Shown: piece after piece, positions 1 through 7,010 of the stretch
Position numbering within the stretch: position 1 is the stretch's first letter
Layout: every line of letters starts with the position of its first letter
DNA from: a bacterium
GTDB taxonomy: Bacteria; Actinomycetota; Acidimicrobiia; Acidimicrobiales; CATQHL01
Direction of reading: 5' to 3'
NCBI GenBank assembly: GCA_026713745.1
Contig: JAPONU010000389.1
Span: 1-12,943, forward strand
DNA length: 12,943 nucleotides
Made by a program: the position numbers and the translations under genes
Notes under the pieces: generated by a model
What the model was told of the DNA's origin: nothing
Databases searched by the model: none
What the model saw: only the letters and a program-made list of their open reading frames with translations

Positions 1-45
1 CGCGTCATCGCCCGCCCCCCGAAGCTGGTCAACCTGGTGGTCTGA
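1..45 (+). CDS. 3' tail of a gene cut by the left edge, unidentified
   Basis: Frame 1 is open from the first base and ends at TGA (43-45), giving a 14-residue C-terminus RVIARPPKLVNLVV. The next gene starts its stop codon at 121 on the other strand, so this would be a convergent pair with a 75-bp gap. The fragment is too short to identify a family. It could also be chance open frame, so confidence is low. Confidence 0.4.
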   Translation, partial: RVIARPPKLVNLVV

Positions 46-58
46 CGGGATCCGGGGC

Positions 59-91
59 TCTCCGCCGCCACAACCAGCACCGTCGCGGAGA
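59..91. terminator. possible weak hairpin between convergent genes
   Basis: A 7-bp inverted repeat, TCTCCGC (59-65) and GCGGAGA (85-91), with a 19-nt loop lies between two convergent gene ends. There is no T-tract, and the loop is long for an intrinsic terminator. Its position is the main argument for it. Confidence 0.2.
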
Positions 92-120
92 TTGCCACGG
101 TCCCGGCGGTTCGGCTCCCC

Positions 121-1170
121 TCAGTGCTGTCGCCGGTCGAGAATGTCGCGCAGGCTCTCCAGCAAGGGTTGCGCGGGGGGCGGCGTGTCACCGTCGCCTG
201 TCGGGACGTCGTCCAGGGTGGTGACCAGCGTGAGCCGGTCGACCATGTCGCCGTAACGCTCCGCCAGGATCTCGGCGGCCTCTGCGGGCGTCCCGACCGC
301 GGCGATGGTGTGAAGCATCTCGTCGTCGATCACGTCGGCCATCTCCGCCCAGCGTCCCTTGACGGACAGAGCGTGCAGTTCGGTCTGGGCGTCCCCCCAG
401 CCATGATGCTCCAGGACGCCCCGGTAGGCCGGCGTGGATCCGTAGAACGCGATCCTCATGCGCATCGTGCGGCAGTGCTCGTCGAACGCCTCCGCGGTCT
501 CCGCCGCGACTGCCATCGCGAGCAGCGAGACCCGGACTTCGCCCGCCGGCCGCCCGGTGGCCGCCTCTCCCTCGCGTAGCGCGGGCAGCGTGACGTCGCG
601 TATGTAGTCCGCGGTGGTGAAACCGTGGCAGTGCAGGCCATCGGCCACCTGCCCCGCGGTCCGGGTCATGAGGGGCCCGACTGCAGCCAGGTAGACATCC
701 GGCCGACGGTGCGGCTGTGGTGGCGGCACGAACATCGGGTTGGTCAGCGTGTGCTGGTAGAAGTCACCACGGAAGTTCAACCTCCCGCCCGTTTCCCAGG
801 CGCCCCAGATCGCGTGCAAAGCCTCGATGTACTCCCGCATCCGCGCTGCCGGGCGGGACCAGGGCATGCTGAAGCGGCGCGTGATATGGGGTTTGATCTG
901 CGAGCCCAGCCCGAGAACGAAGCGACCGCCGGAGAGCAGTTGCAGATCCCACGCCGCATGGGCCGTGGTCATGGGGTTGCGGGCGAACGCCACGGCGATG
1001 TTGGTACCCAACTCCAAGTGCTCGGTGTGCTCAGCGGCCGCCACGAGCGGGAGGAACGGGTCGTGGTTCGTCTCGCTCGTCCAGCCACCGTCGTAGCCGG
1101 CCTGTTCGAGTTGCCGGGCACGCCGCGCCGCTTCGGTCGGATCCGATCCGAGCGTGGCGTCCAATCGCAT
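121..1170 (-). CDS. LLM-class (luciferase-like) F420-dependent oxidoreductase
   Basis: This 349-residue protein has the single-domain TIM-barrel layout of luciferase-like monooxygenases, the branch actinobacteria commonly run on coenzyme F420. Family-typical stretches are GYDGGWTSETNHDPFLPL (about residues 25-42), the LGTNIAVAFARNPM strand-loop (54-67), SGGRFVLGLGSQIKPHITRRF (split around 80-100), and LAAVGPLMTRTAGQVADG (161-178). The REYIEALHAIW helix follows at about 112-122. It most resembles the TIGR03617-type subfamily. The ATG start is supported by an AGGAG ribosome site on the minus strand (plus positions 1176-1180), five bases from the start. It lies 42 bp downstream of an APH-fold phosphotransferase on the same strand, so the two are probably co-transcribed. 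The substrate cannot be told from sequence, and F420 rather than FMN as cofactor is inferred from the subfamily. Confidence 0.88.
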   Translation of the reverse strand: MRLDATLGSDPTEAARRARQLEQAGYDGGWTSETNHDPFLPLVAAAEHTEHLELGTNIAVAFARNPMTTAHAAWDLQLLSGGRFVLGLGSQIKPHITRRFSMPWSRPAARMREYIEALHAIWGAWETGGRLNFRGDFYQHTLTNPMFVPPPQPHRRPDVYLAAVGPLMTRTAGQVADGLHCHGFTTADYIRDVTLPALREGEAATGRPAGEVRVSLLAMAVAAETAEAFDEHCRTMRMRIAFYGSTPAYRGVLEHHGWGDAQTELHALSVKGRWAEMADVIDDEMLHTIAAVGTPAEAAEILAERYGDMVDRLTLVTTLDDVPTGDGDTPPPAQPLLESLRDILDRRQH

Positions 1171-1212
1171 CTGGTCTCCTGTCCTGTCCGGTGCCGGCGT
1201 GTCGTGGCGCGC

Positions 1213-2268
1213 CTACCGCACCCGGGCGGCGTGCTGCTGCGCACGCGTCACGAGCCCGTCGATGCGGCCTTCGAAGGTCTCGATTCCCTCCAGCGGGGCC
1301 TTGTCGCCCATGGCGCCCGCCAGGTAGCGCGCCTGCACGCCGATGAGGATGCAGGCCAGGCGCCACGAGCCCCAGGCGAGATAGAAGTCGATCCGATCCA
1401 GCGACCGCCCCGAGACCTCCGCGTAGGCATCGATGAGTTCGGCACGCGAGCAGAAGCCCGCGACGGCGGTCGGCGCGTTGTCCAGGGCTTGGGACTCGTC
1501 GCCGGGTTCGCTCCAGTAGGTGAGCAGCATCGCCACGTCGGCGAGTACGTCGCCGAGGGTGCAGAGTTCCCAGTCCAGGACCGCCCGCACCTTCCCGTCA
1601 CCGCTGACGATGCAGTTGTCCAGCCGGTAGTCGCCGTGCACGATGCCGGTGGTTCCCTGTTCGGGGATGCGCGCGGCGAGGTGATCGTGCAGGGCGCGGA
1701 TCTCGGGGCGCTCGGCGGCACCGGTGTCGGTGACCTGACGGAGCCAGCGGCGCAGCTGGCGGGCCACGTAGCCCTCGCGCCTCCCGTGGTCGGCAAGTCC
1801 CACGGCGTCCACGTCGAAGCTGTGCAGCTGGGCGAGGACCTCCACGAGAGAGCGGCTGAGGGCTCGCCGCGTGCGATGAGGCAGGGCGGCGGCCTCGGTG
1901 GCGTCGCGGATCACTGACCCCTCCACGTGCTCCATGACGTAGAAGGGAGCGCCGTTCACCGAGGCATCGGTGCACAGCCCGAGCGGTCGCGGGACCGGAA
2001 ATCCTTCGGGGTGCAATGCGGCGATCGCCCGGTGCTCGCGGGCCATGTCGTGGGCGGTGGCCAACACGTTGTGCAGGGGTGGCCGGCGTAGCACCCAGCG
2101 CTGCCCGAGCGCGTCGCTGACGACGAAGGTCATGTTCGAGTGACCCGCCTCGATCAGCGAGAAGGCCAGCGGGGGGCGGGCGTCGCCGACATGGTCGCCG
2201 AACCAGGCCGTGACGGCGCCGGCGTCGATGCCGTCCGGTGCGACCGCGGTGGGGATGACGTGGCTCAT
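1213..2268 (-). CDS. phosphotransferase, aminoglycoside phosphotransferase (APH) fold, ACAD10/11-like group
   Basis: This 351-residue protein has a full APH/choline-kinase fold. The nucleotide loop is AGHSNMTF (41-48), followed by the β3 strand WVLRRPP (58-64) and the helix AREHRAIAAL (77-86). The Brenner catalytic motif is GIVHGDYRLDN (208-218), with the catalytic Asp at 213 and the metal-binding Asn at 218. The metal motif LDWE (231-234) is followed by LGDVLADVA (238-246). All key kinase residues are intact, so catalysis is likely. The family includes the kinase domain of ACAD10/ACAD11, which phosphorylates 4-hydroxyacyl-CoAs. Many actinobacterial members sit beside fatty-acid or F420 genes. 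Antibiotic resistance is not the expected role. It is the first gene of a two-gene operon with the luciferase-like oxidoreductase. No Shine-Dalgarno is evident before the ATG; a GGTAGCGT promoter-like box lies 12 nt upstream, suggesting a very short leader. Confidence 0.88.
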   Translation of the reverse strand: MSHVIPTAVAPDGIDAGAVTAWFGDHVGDARPPLAFSLIEAGHSNMTFVVSDALGQRWVLRRPPLHNVLATAHDMAREHRAIAALHPEGFPVPRPLGLCTDASVNGAPFYVMEHVEGSVIRDATEAAALPHRTRRALSRSLVEVLAQLHSFDVDAVGLADHGRREGYVARQLRRWLRQVTDTGAAERPEIRALHDHLAARIPEQGTTGIVHGDYRLDNCIVSGDGKVRAVLDWELCTLGDVLADVAMLLTYWSEPGDESQALDNAPTAVAGFCSRAELIDAYAEVSGRSLDRIDFYLAWGSWRLACILIGVQARYLAGAMGDKAPLEGIETFEGRIDGLVTRAQQHAARVR

Positions 2269-2280
2269 GTGGCGCCCGTC

Positions 2281-2288
2281 ACGCTACC
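2281..2288 (-). promoter_or_regulatory. putative -10 box (GGTAGCGT) of the phosphotransferase operon
   Basis: On the minus strand GGTAGCGT reads from 2288 to 2281; the TAGCGT hexamer fits the actinobacterial TANNNT -10 pattern. The ATG begins 12 nt further on, predicting a leader of only about six nt. The same 8-mer type recurs at four other gene starts in this window. No convincing -35 is visible. Confidence 0.45.
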
Positions 2289-2380
2289 GCGGAGCCGCCC
2301 TGTGGCTCGTGCGGCTGTCATTCCGGCGCCGGCCCGGGCCCAGGTGGCAGCCGGGGCGGGGGTGGGGAGCGGCTCCAGGT

Positions 2381-2430
2381 AAGGGAAAGATATTGATACT
2401 CATGGACAATATACGATAGATATCTAGTTC
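2381..2430. promoter_or_regulatory. AT-rich promoter/operator island before comEA
   Basis: This roughly 50-bp stretch is strongly AT-rich within GC-rich DNA. On the plus strand it offers TTGATA (2393-2398) as -35 and TAGATA (2417-2422) as -10 with an 18-bp spacer. That places the transcript start close to the comEA GTG at 2431. TACGAT (2412-2417) is an alternative -10. It also holds a perfect 10-bp palindrome TAGATATCTA (2417-2426) and a dyad ATATTG-N11-CAATAT (2390-2412), which could be regulator sites. No Shine-Dalgarno precedes comEA, which supports a leaderless or near-leaderless message. It may also serve the divergent phosphotransferase. Nothing else coding is seen in 2269-2380. Confidence 0.55.
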
Positions 2431-3123
2431 GTGGATCCGGGGTTCGAGGCGAGGTGGGCGGGTCTTGCCGGGCGCGTGGCGACGGCGGGCTGGCGGCCGG
2501 TCGCCGGGTTGGTGGCGGTGGTGGTCATGGTCGTGGGTGGTTGTCTTGCACTGCGTTCCGATGAGCGGGCCGCAGCGATCGTGTTGCCCCGGGCGGGTCC
2601 TGCGCCGACCTCGACCGAAACGACGACCGCCGGGGCCGGGAGAGATGCCGGCGAAATCGTCGTTCATGCGGCGGGGGCGGTCGCGAGGCCGGGCGTCTAC
2701 CGGATCTCGGATTCTGCACGTGTCATCGATCTGCTCAACGCGGCCGGAGGGCCGGGTGCCGGTGCCGACTTGAGCGGGATCAACCTCGCCGCCGCGCTCT
2801 CCGACGGTGTGCGGGTCTACTTCCCCCGGGCCGGCGAGGATCCGCCGGTGGAGGTGGCCATCGTGCCGGCGCGACCCTCGAGGCCCGCCCCGGGCGAGTC
2901 CGATCCGGGCGCCGTCCCAGCGTCGCAACCCCTCGACGTGAATGCCGCCACAGCAGCCGAACTCGAGAGTTTGCCGGGCATCGGTCCGGTCACCGCCGCG
3001 GCCATCGTGGCGCATCGCGAGCAGGCAGGTCCGTTCCGCTCGGTCGAGGCACTGCAGAATGTGACCGGGATCGGTCCGGTGAAACTCGGCCGGATCGAGC
3101 ACCTCGTGACGATCACACCGTGA
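2431..3123 (+). CDS. comEA: ComEA family DNA-uptake protein
   Basis: This 230-residue membrane-anchored DNA receptor delivers double-stranded DNA to the ComEC channel. Domains in order: a short cytoplasmic N-terminus, one transmembrane segment (about 24-41), a Thr/Pro/Ala linker, and an SLBB domain (about 75-132, with HAAGAVARPGVYRISDSARV). A second linker precedes the C-terminal tandem helix-hairpin-helix DNA-binding domain. That domain starts at LDVNAATAAELESLPGIGP (168-186) and repeats as VTGIGPVKLGRIEHL (211-225). Both GIGP hairpins are intact. The GTG at 2431 follows an in-frame TAG (2425-2427), so it is the earliest possible start. It gives a sensible 23-residue segment before the membrane helix. 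The gene overlaps comEC by four bases (GTGA), implying translational coupling. Actinobacteria with comEA/comEC are not always demonstrably competent, so natural transformation is an inference. Confidence 0.93.
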   Translation: MDPGFEARWAGLAGRVATAGWRPVAGLVAVVVMVVGGCLALRSDERAAAIVLPRAGPAPTSTETTTAGAGRDAGEIVVHAAGAVARPGVYRISDSARVIDLLNAAGGPGAGADLSGINLAAALSDGVRVYFPRAGEDPPVEVAIVPARPSRPAPGESDPGAVPASQPLDVNAATAAELESLPGIGPVTAAAIVAHREQAGPFRSVEALQNVTGIGPVKLGRIEHLVTITP

Positions 3124-5030
3124 GTGAGCGAGAGGCTCCCGGACACCGAGTCGGCGGCGCCGAGGTGCCCGCTCACCCCCCCACAGCGGGCGCGACCGGC
3201 GCCGCGCGGCCCGGCGGTGGCGAGCCGGGGTCGTCCGCCGAGCCGCCCCGGAGCATGTCCGATCGCTGGATCTATGCCCTCGCCGCCTGCGTGGTGGCCG
3301 GTGCGGTGGCGGCGGTGCCGGGGCCACGGCTGGTGGCGCTGGGCCTGGTCCTGGGGGCGCTGGCGCTGCGCCGGCCGCTGCTGCTGTGCGCCGCCGCGGG
3401 ACTGCTGGCGTCGTTCTCGGCCGCGGTCGCCGTCGAGGCCGCCGGCGCCGGGGCGGAACCCGGCCCCCTGGAGGGTCGCATCGTGCTGGTCTCCGACCCC
3501 GTCGAGCGCAACCGGGCGACGCGGGCGGTGGCCGACACGGGGCGCGGCAGGCTGGAGGTGTGGGCCTGGGGAGGGGCCGGTGCGCGCCTCTCGGGTCTCC
3601 TGGCAGGTGAGGTCGTCGAGGTGACCGGCAGGGTCGCTTCGGGCTCGGGGCACTCGCAGCGGTGGAGGGCCGCCGGGGTGGTCGGCCGCCTGACCGTCAA
3701 CGAGGTCGGCGAGGTTCACCCGGCCGCGGTGCACTACCGGGTCGCCAACGCCCTGCGGACGGTGCTGGTCCGGGGTGCTGCGTCGTTGCCGGAGGGGGAG
3801 CGGGCCTTGTTCAGCGGCCTCGTGCTGGGCGATGATCGGGACCGCTCGCCGCTGACCGCCGATGACTTCCGGGGGGCCGGGCTCACGCACCTGCTGGCCG
3901 TGTCCGGCCAGAACGTTGCGTTCGTGCTGCTGCTGGTGCAGCCGCTGGTGATGCGCCTCGGCCTGTGGGGGCGGTGGGCGGCGATTCTGGGTGTGCTGGG
4001 TCTGTTCGCCACGGTCACCCGGTTCGAGCCCTCGGTGTTGCGGGCGACGGTCATGGCGGCCATTGCCGTGAGCGTCTGGTTGGCGGGTCGGCAGGTCTCG
4101 GGGCGCCGCATCCTGGCCCTGGCGGTGGTGGCGGTCCTGCTGTGGCAGCCGTTGCTGGTCCACTCGCTGGCATTCCGCCTGTCGGTGGCGGCCTCGGCGG
4201 GGATCGGTTTCTGGGCGCCGCGCCTCGCCGAACGGATCGGCGGCCCGCGGCTCCTGGCGAGAGCCCTGGCGGTCACCGCCGCTGCACAGTTGGCGGTGGC
4301 GCCCCTGGTGATACCGATCTTCGGCGGGCTCCCGACCGCCGCGCTGCCCGCCAACCTGCTGGCGGCTCCGGCCGCCGCGGCGGTCATGATGTGGGGCCTG
4401 ACCGGTGGATTCCTGGCGGGGCTGGTGGGGGGCCCGGCCGCCGCCGTGCTCCACCTGCCGACTCGGGGACTGCTGGCGTGGATCGAGGGCGTGGCGGCGA
4501 CCCTCACCGGGATGCGGCTCGGCCAGCTGCAGATGGGTCATGTGCTGCTGGTGGGCGCCGCCCTGGCGGTCGTGGTCCTCGGTCGTCGTCGGGGCGTCAC
4601 CGTTGCAGTGGCCTGGCTGGTGGTCGCGGCGACCCTCGTGGCGCCGCTGCTGGTTGAGCGATCCCGGGCGGTCCCGGTCCCCCAGACCCTTGCCGTCGGC
4701 TGGGAGTCCACGCTGTGGTGGACGCCCCGGAGCGCCGTCCTGCTGGTTGGCGGCGGGGAGAACCTCGAGCGGCTGGTGGGGGACATCCGGATGGCGGGCG
4801 CCGAGCGGATCGACCTGATCGTGGCCTCCGGCGGCACCACGCCTGATGTGGCCGTTCTGGCGGAGCGCTACGGGCCGGGGACCGTCTGGGCGCCGGCGGG
4901 TAGCCGCATCGCCGGGGCGACCGTTCCCGACGCCGGGATGGTCGCAGCCGTCGGTGACTTCGTGGTGAGTGTCGAGACGGGTGGTGAGCGCCTGGAGATC
5001 CAGGTGAACGCCGCCGCAGACGGCAGGTAG
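3120..5030 (+). CDS. comEC: ComEC/Rec2 DNA-uptake channel with degenerate C-terminal domain
   Basis: This 636-residue polytopic protein forms the inner-membrane channel for incoming single-stranded DNA. A 45-residue Gly/Pro-rich N-terminus precedes the first membrane helices (about 50-105). An OB-like DUF4131 segment follows (about 115-200, GPLEGRIVLVSDPVER). The competence domain (about 210-510) carries the hallmark GLTHLLAVSGQNVAFV (254-269), FEPSVLRATVMA (302-313) and AFRLSVAASAGI (351-362). The C-terminal region (about 520-636) looks like a shrunken metallo-beta-lactamase domain. Where functional homologues have a SHPHADH-type motif it has IVASGGTTPD (567-576), so no metal site remains. 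The GTG at 3120 overlaps the comEA stop (GTGA). An ATG at 3255 (MSDRWIYALA) is an alternative start that drops the low-complexity head. The folP2-like gene begins 10 bp downstream. Some actinobacterial ComECs lack the nuclease-like domain altogether, so this may be an intermediate. Confidence 0.92.
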   Translation: MSEREAPGHRVGGAEVPAHPPTAGATGAARPGGGEPGSSAEPPRSMSDRWIYALAACVVAGAVAAVPGPRLVALGLVLGALALRRPLLLCAAAGLLASFSAAVAVEAAGAGAEPGPLEGRIVLVSDPVERNRATRAVADTGRGRLEVWAWGGAGARLSGLLAGEVVEVTGRVASGSGHSQRWRAAGVVGRLTVNEVGEVHPAAVHYRVANALRTVLVRGAASLPEGERALFSGLVLGDDRDRSPLTADDFRGAGLTHLLAVSGQNVAFVLLLVQPLVMRLGLWGRWAAILGVLGLFATVTRFEPSVLRATVMAAIAVSVWLAGRQVSGRRILALAVVAVLLWQPLLVHSLAFRLSVAASAGIGFWAPRLAERIGGPRLLARALAVTAAAQLAVAPLVIPIFGGLPTAALPANLLAAPAAAAVMMWGLTGGFLAGLVGGPAAAVLHLPTRGLLAWIEGVAATLTGMRLGQLQMGHVLLVGAALAVVVLGRRRGVTVAVAWLVVAATLVAPLLVERSRAVPVPQTLAVGWESTLWWTPRSAVLLVGGGENLERLVGDIRMAGAERIDLIVASGGTTPDVAVLAERYGPGTVWAPAGSRIAGATVPDAGMVAAVGDFVVSVETGGERLEIQVNAAADGR

Positions 5031-5033
5031 CGT
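5026..5033 (+). promoter_or_regulatory. putative -10 box (GGTAGCGT) at the comEC/folP2 junction
   Basis: GGTAGCGT overlaps the comEC stop codon TAG (5028-5030) and ends seven bases before the folP2-like GTG (5041). The geometry matches a leaderless start at or next to the GTG, which would allow transcription of folP2-holA apart from comEA-comEC. Because part of the motif is the stop codon, chance is a real alternative. Confidence 0.35.
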
Positions 5034-5040
5034 CTCGGGC

Positions 5041-5940
5041 GTGCTGCTGGAGTTGGGCGAGCGCCGCTACGACCTCGCCGAGCGCCCGCTGGTGATGGGC
5101 ATCTTGAACCGCACACCCGACTCGTTCTTCGACGGCGGCGAGTACTGGGGCTTCGACGACTTCCTGGCCAAGGCCCACCAACTCTGTGGCGACGGTGCCG
5201 ACATCGTTGACGTGGGTGGCGTGAAGGCCGGACCCGGTAGTGAGGTGACCGCCGGCGAGGAGCTCGAGCGCGTCGTGCCCGCCATCGCGGCGCTCGCCGC
5301 CCGGTTCGACGTCGCGCTGTCGGTGGACACCTGGCGCGCCTCGGTGGCTGAGGCGGCCTACGCCGCCGGCGCCGTGCTGGGCAACGACATCAGCGGATTC
5401 GCGGACCCCGACTACCTGCCGGTCGCCGCGGGGGCCGGTGCGGCCGTGGTCGCCTGTCACGTGCGCCTGGCGCCCCGCTACGCCGATCCCGAGCCCGTCT
5501 ACGAGGACCTCCTGGGCGAAGTGCGGAGCTATCTGGCCGAGCGGGCCTCGTGGGCCGACTTCGCGGGGCTGGGCCCCACCCGGGTGCTGCTGGACGCCGG
5601 ATTGGACCTCGGCAAGACCCCCGCCATGTCGGCCGAACTGCTGCGGCGCAGCGACCACCTGGCGGCGCTGGGGTATCCGGTCCTGCTATCGGCCTCCAAC
5701 AAGGGTTTCGTCGGCTGGCTGTGCGGCACCGAGGTCGCCGAGCGCCGTGTCGGCAGCATCGCCGCCCACGCGCTGGGCAGTTTCGGCGGCTGCGGGGTGA
5801 TCCGCGCGCACGACGTGCGAGGTACCCGGCGCGTGGTGGAGGTCGCCGCAGAGCTGCGCCGGCGCAGCGCCCCGCAGAGCGCGGCAAGCGGCCCGGGCCG
5901 GGCTCGGGGCGGCGTAGCCACGACGGGGATGGCACCGTGA
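5041..5940 (+). CDS. FolP2-like dihydropteroate synthase paralogue
   Basis: This 299-residue TIM-barrel protein has the DHPS fold. It retains MGILNRTPDSFFDGG (19-33), SVDTWRA (94-100), GNDISG (114-119), LLDAGLDLGKT (183-193), SASNKGFVG (217-225) and IRAHD (254-258). Those motifs supply the pterin-pocket residues (Asp96, Asn115, Asp185, Lys221, Arg255). Loop 2, normally GGESTRPGA, reads GGVKAGPGS (59-67): the Thr-Arg pair used for pABA binding and catalysis is Ala-Gly. SRK is SNK. The NRTPDSF, GGVKAGPG, SVDTWRA and SNK signatures match, from memory, mycobacterial FolP2 (Rv1207), reported to lack DHPS activity. I therefore expect a pterin-binding protein of unknown reaction rather than the housekeeping synthase. 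The last 25 residues are an Arg/Gly-rich low-complexity tail. It is flanked by comEC (10-bp gap) and holA (4-nt GTGA overlap). GTG start; no strong Shine-Dalgarno. Confidence 0.85.
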   Translation: MLLELGERRYDLAERPLVMGILNRTPDSFFDGGEYWGFDDFLAKAHQLCGDGADIVDVGGVKAGPGSEVTAGEELERVVPAIAALAARFDVALSVDTWRASVAEAAYAAGAVLGNDISGFADPDYLPVAAGAGAAVVACHVRLAPRYADPEPVYEDLLGEVRSYLAERASWADFAGLGPTRVLLDAGLDLGKTPAMSAELLRRSDHLAALGYPVLLSASNKGFVGWLCGTEVAERRVGSIAAHALGSFGGCGVIRAHDVRGTRRVVEVAAELRRRSAPQSAASGPGRARGGVATTGMAP

Positions 5941-6998
5941 GCGCGCCCGACTCGCCGGGCGGCGAGGCGCAGGCCCGCATCGAACTGGTGTCGGGCGGCG
6001 ATCCCGCGGCGCTCTCCCGGATCGTGAGCGATTCCCTCGCCCGGCTCGTGGGGGGCGCGGACAGTGCCCTGGTCGTGACCGAGGTCGACGAGCAGGACTA
6101 CCTCCCCGCCGACGGCTCGCTCGCCGTCTCCCCGGTCATCGACGCCGCCCAGACTCCCCCCATGCTGAGCGACTACCGGGTCGTCGTGGCTCGCCACCTC
6201 GGCATGTTCCCGGCAGCCGAACTCGGCCCGCTGGTGGACTACCTGGCTGCGCCGCTGGAGACGACGCGGCTGCTGTTGGTGTGGGAGAAGGGCGCGTCGC
6301 AGACCCAGAACCGTCCCGTGCCCGCCGCGCTCACCAAGGCGGTCGAGGCGGCCGGGGGCGTCGTCCACCGTGCCGAGATCGGTCGGGGCAGAGCAGCGGA
6401 CGCCTGGCTGGCCGAACAGCTGGCAGGTGCCCCGGTGACGCTGGACCGCGCCGCCACCGCTCTGCTCGCCGGCCACCTCGGCGAGGACCGGTCACGCGTC
6501 TGGGCGGTCCTGGACACCCTGGAGGGGGCCTACGGTCCCGGGGCCCGCCTCGACACCGACGCTGTAGCGCCGTTCCTGGGTGCGCGCGGGACGGTGCCGC
6601 CGTGGGAACTCACCGATGCCATCGGCAAGGGCGACATCGGCGGGTCGCTGGCATGCCTGCAGCGCCTCTGCGGCCCCGAGGCGATGCACCCGATGCAGAT
6701 CATGGCGATCCTGCGGAACCACTTCGACCGCATGTTGCACCTCGACGGGTCCGGCGCGCGCGACGAGGCGGCCGCGGCCGAGGTGCTGCGCTCCGCGGGC
6801 CTGTTGCGCAAGAGCGGCTCAACGTACGTCGCCCGTGTGGCGTTGACGGCGGCGCGCCGGCTCGGATCCGAGCGGATCCGCAGAGCGGTGGCCTTCCTCG
6901 CTGCCGCCGACCTGGATCTCCGCGGTCGGACGGCACTGGAGCCCGAGGTGACCCTCGAGGTCCTCGTCGCCCGGCTCAGCCAGTTGCACCGCCGCTGA
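5937..6998 (+). CDS. holA: DNA polymerase III delta subunit (clamp loader)
   Basis: This 353-residue delta subunit opens the beta clamp during its loading at primed DNA. It has the loose AAA+-like N-terminus of the family: IELVSGGDPAALSRIVSDSL near the start, then LSDYRVVVARHLGMFPAAEL and TTRLLLVWEKG in the first 120 residues. The C-terminal collar helices include MHPMQIMAILRNHFDRML and LAAADLDLRGRTALEPEVTL. No Walker A lysine motif is present, as expected for delta. The frame is open much further upstream inside folP2. I chose the GTG at 5937 because it overlaps the folP2 stop as GTGA and gives the usual family length. Its place after comEC is conserved in many bacteria. It ends 12 bp from the convergent rpsT. 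Confidence 0.88.
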   Translation: MSAPDSPGGEAQARIELVSGGDPAALSRIVSDSLARLVGGADSALVVTEVDEQDYLPADGSLAVSPVIDAAQTPPMLSDYRVVVARHLGMFPAAELGPLVDYLAAPLETTRLLLVWEKGASQTQNRPVPAALTKAVEAAGGVVHRAEIGRGRAADAWLAEQLAGAPVTLDRAATALLAGHLGEDRSRVWAVLDTLEGAYGPGARLDTDAVAPFLGARGTVPPWELTDAIGKGDIGGSLACLQRLCGPEAMHPMQIMAILRNHFDRMLHLDGSGARDEAAAAEVLRSAGLLRKSGSTYVARVALTAARRLGSERIRRAVAFLAAADLDLRGRTALEPEVTLEVLVARLSQLHRR

Positions 6999-7005
6999 GG
7001 CGGCG
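6990..7005. terminator. short GC hairpin over the holA stop, between convergent genes
   Basis: CGCCGC (6990-6995) pairs with GCGGCG (7000-7005) around a TGAG loop that contains the holA stop codon. It is the only stem seen in the 12-bp gap between holA and rpsT and would work from either strand. There is no T-tract, so terminator activity is tentative. Confidence 0.3.
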
Positions 7006-7010
7006 CGGTC

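Noticed and set aside
625..1917. 430-codon plus-strand open frame across the oxidoreductase and phosphotransferase
   Set aside because: Its translation has no recognisable domain and spans two minus-strand genes with complete family motifs; it is a high-GC antisense artefact.
1213..2268. Aminoglycoside resistance gene
   Set aside because: The APH fold is real, but the sequence resembles the ACAD10/11-like actinobacterial group and has no resistance context; resistance is not supported.
2817..4541. 574-codon minus-strand open frame opposite comEA/comEC
   Set aside because: Gln/Arg/His-rich translation typical of the antisense of GC-rich coding DNA, with no motif; comEC on the plus strand is clearly real.
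5550..5936. Upstream in-frame extension of holA (129 codons)
   Set aside because: It runs through folP2 in another frame and reads as an Arg/Pro/Gly-rich shadow; the GTGA overlap at 5937 and family length fix the start.
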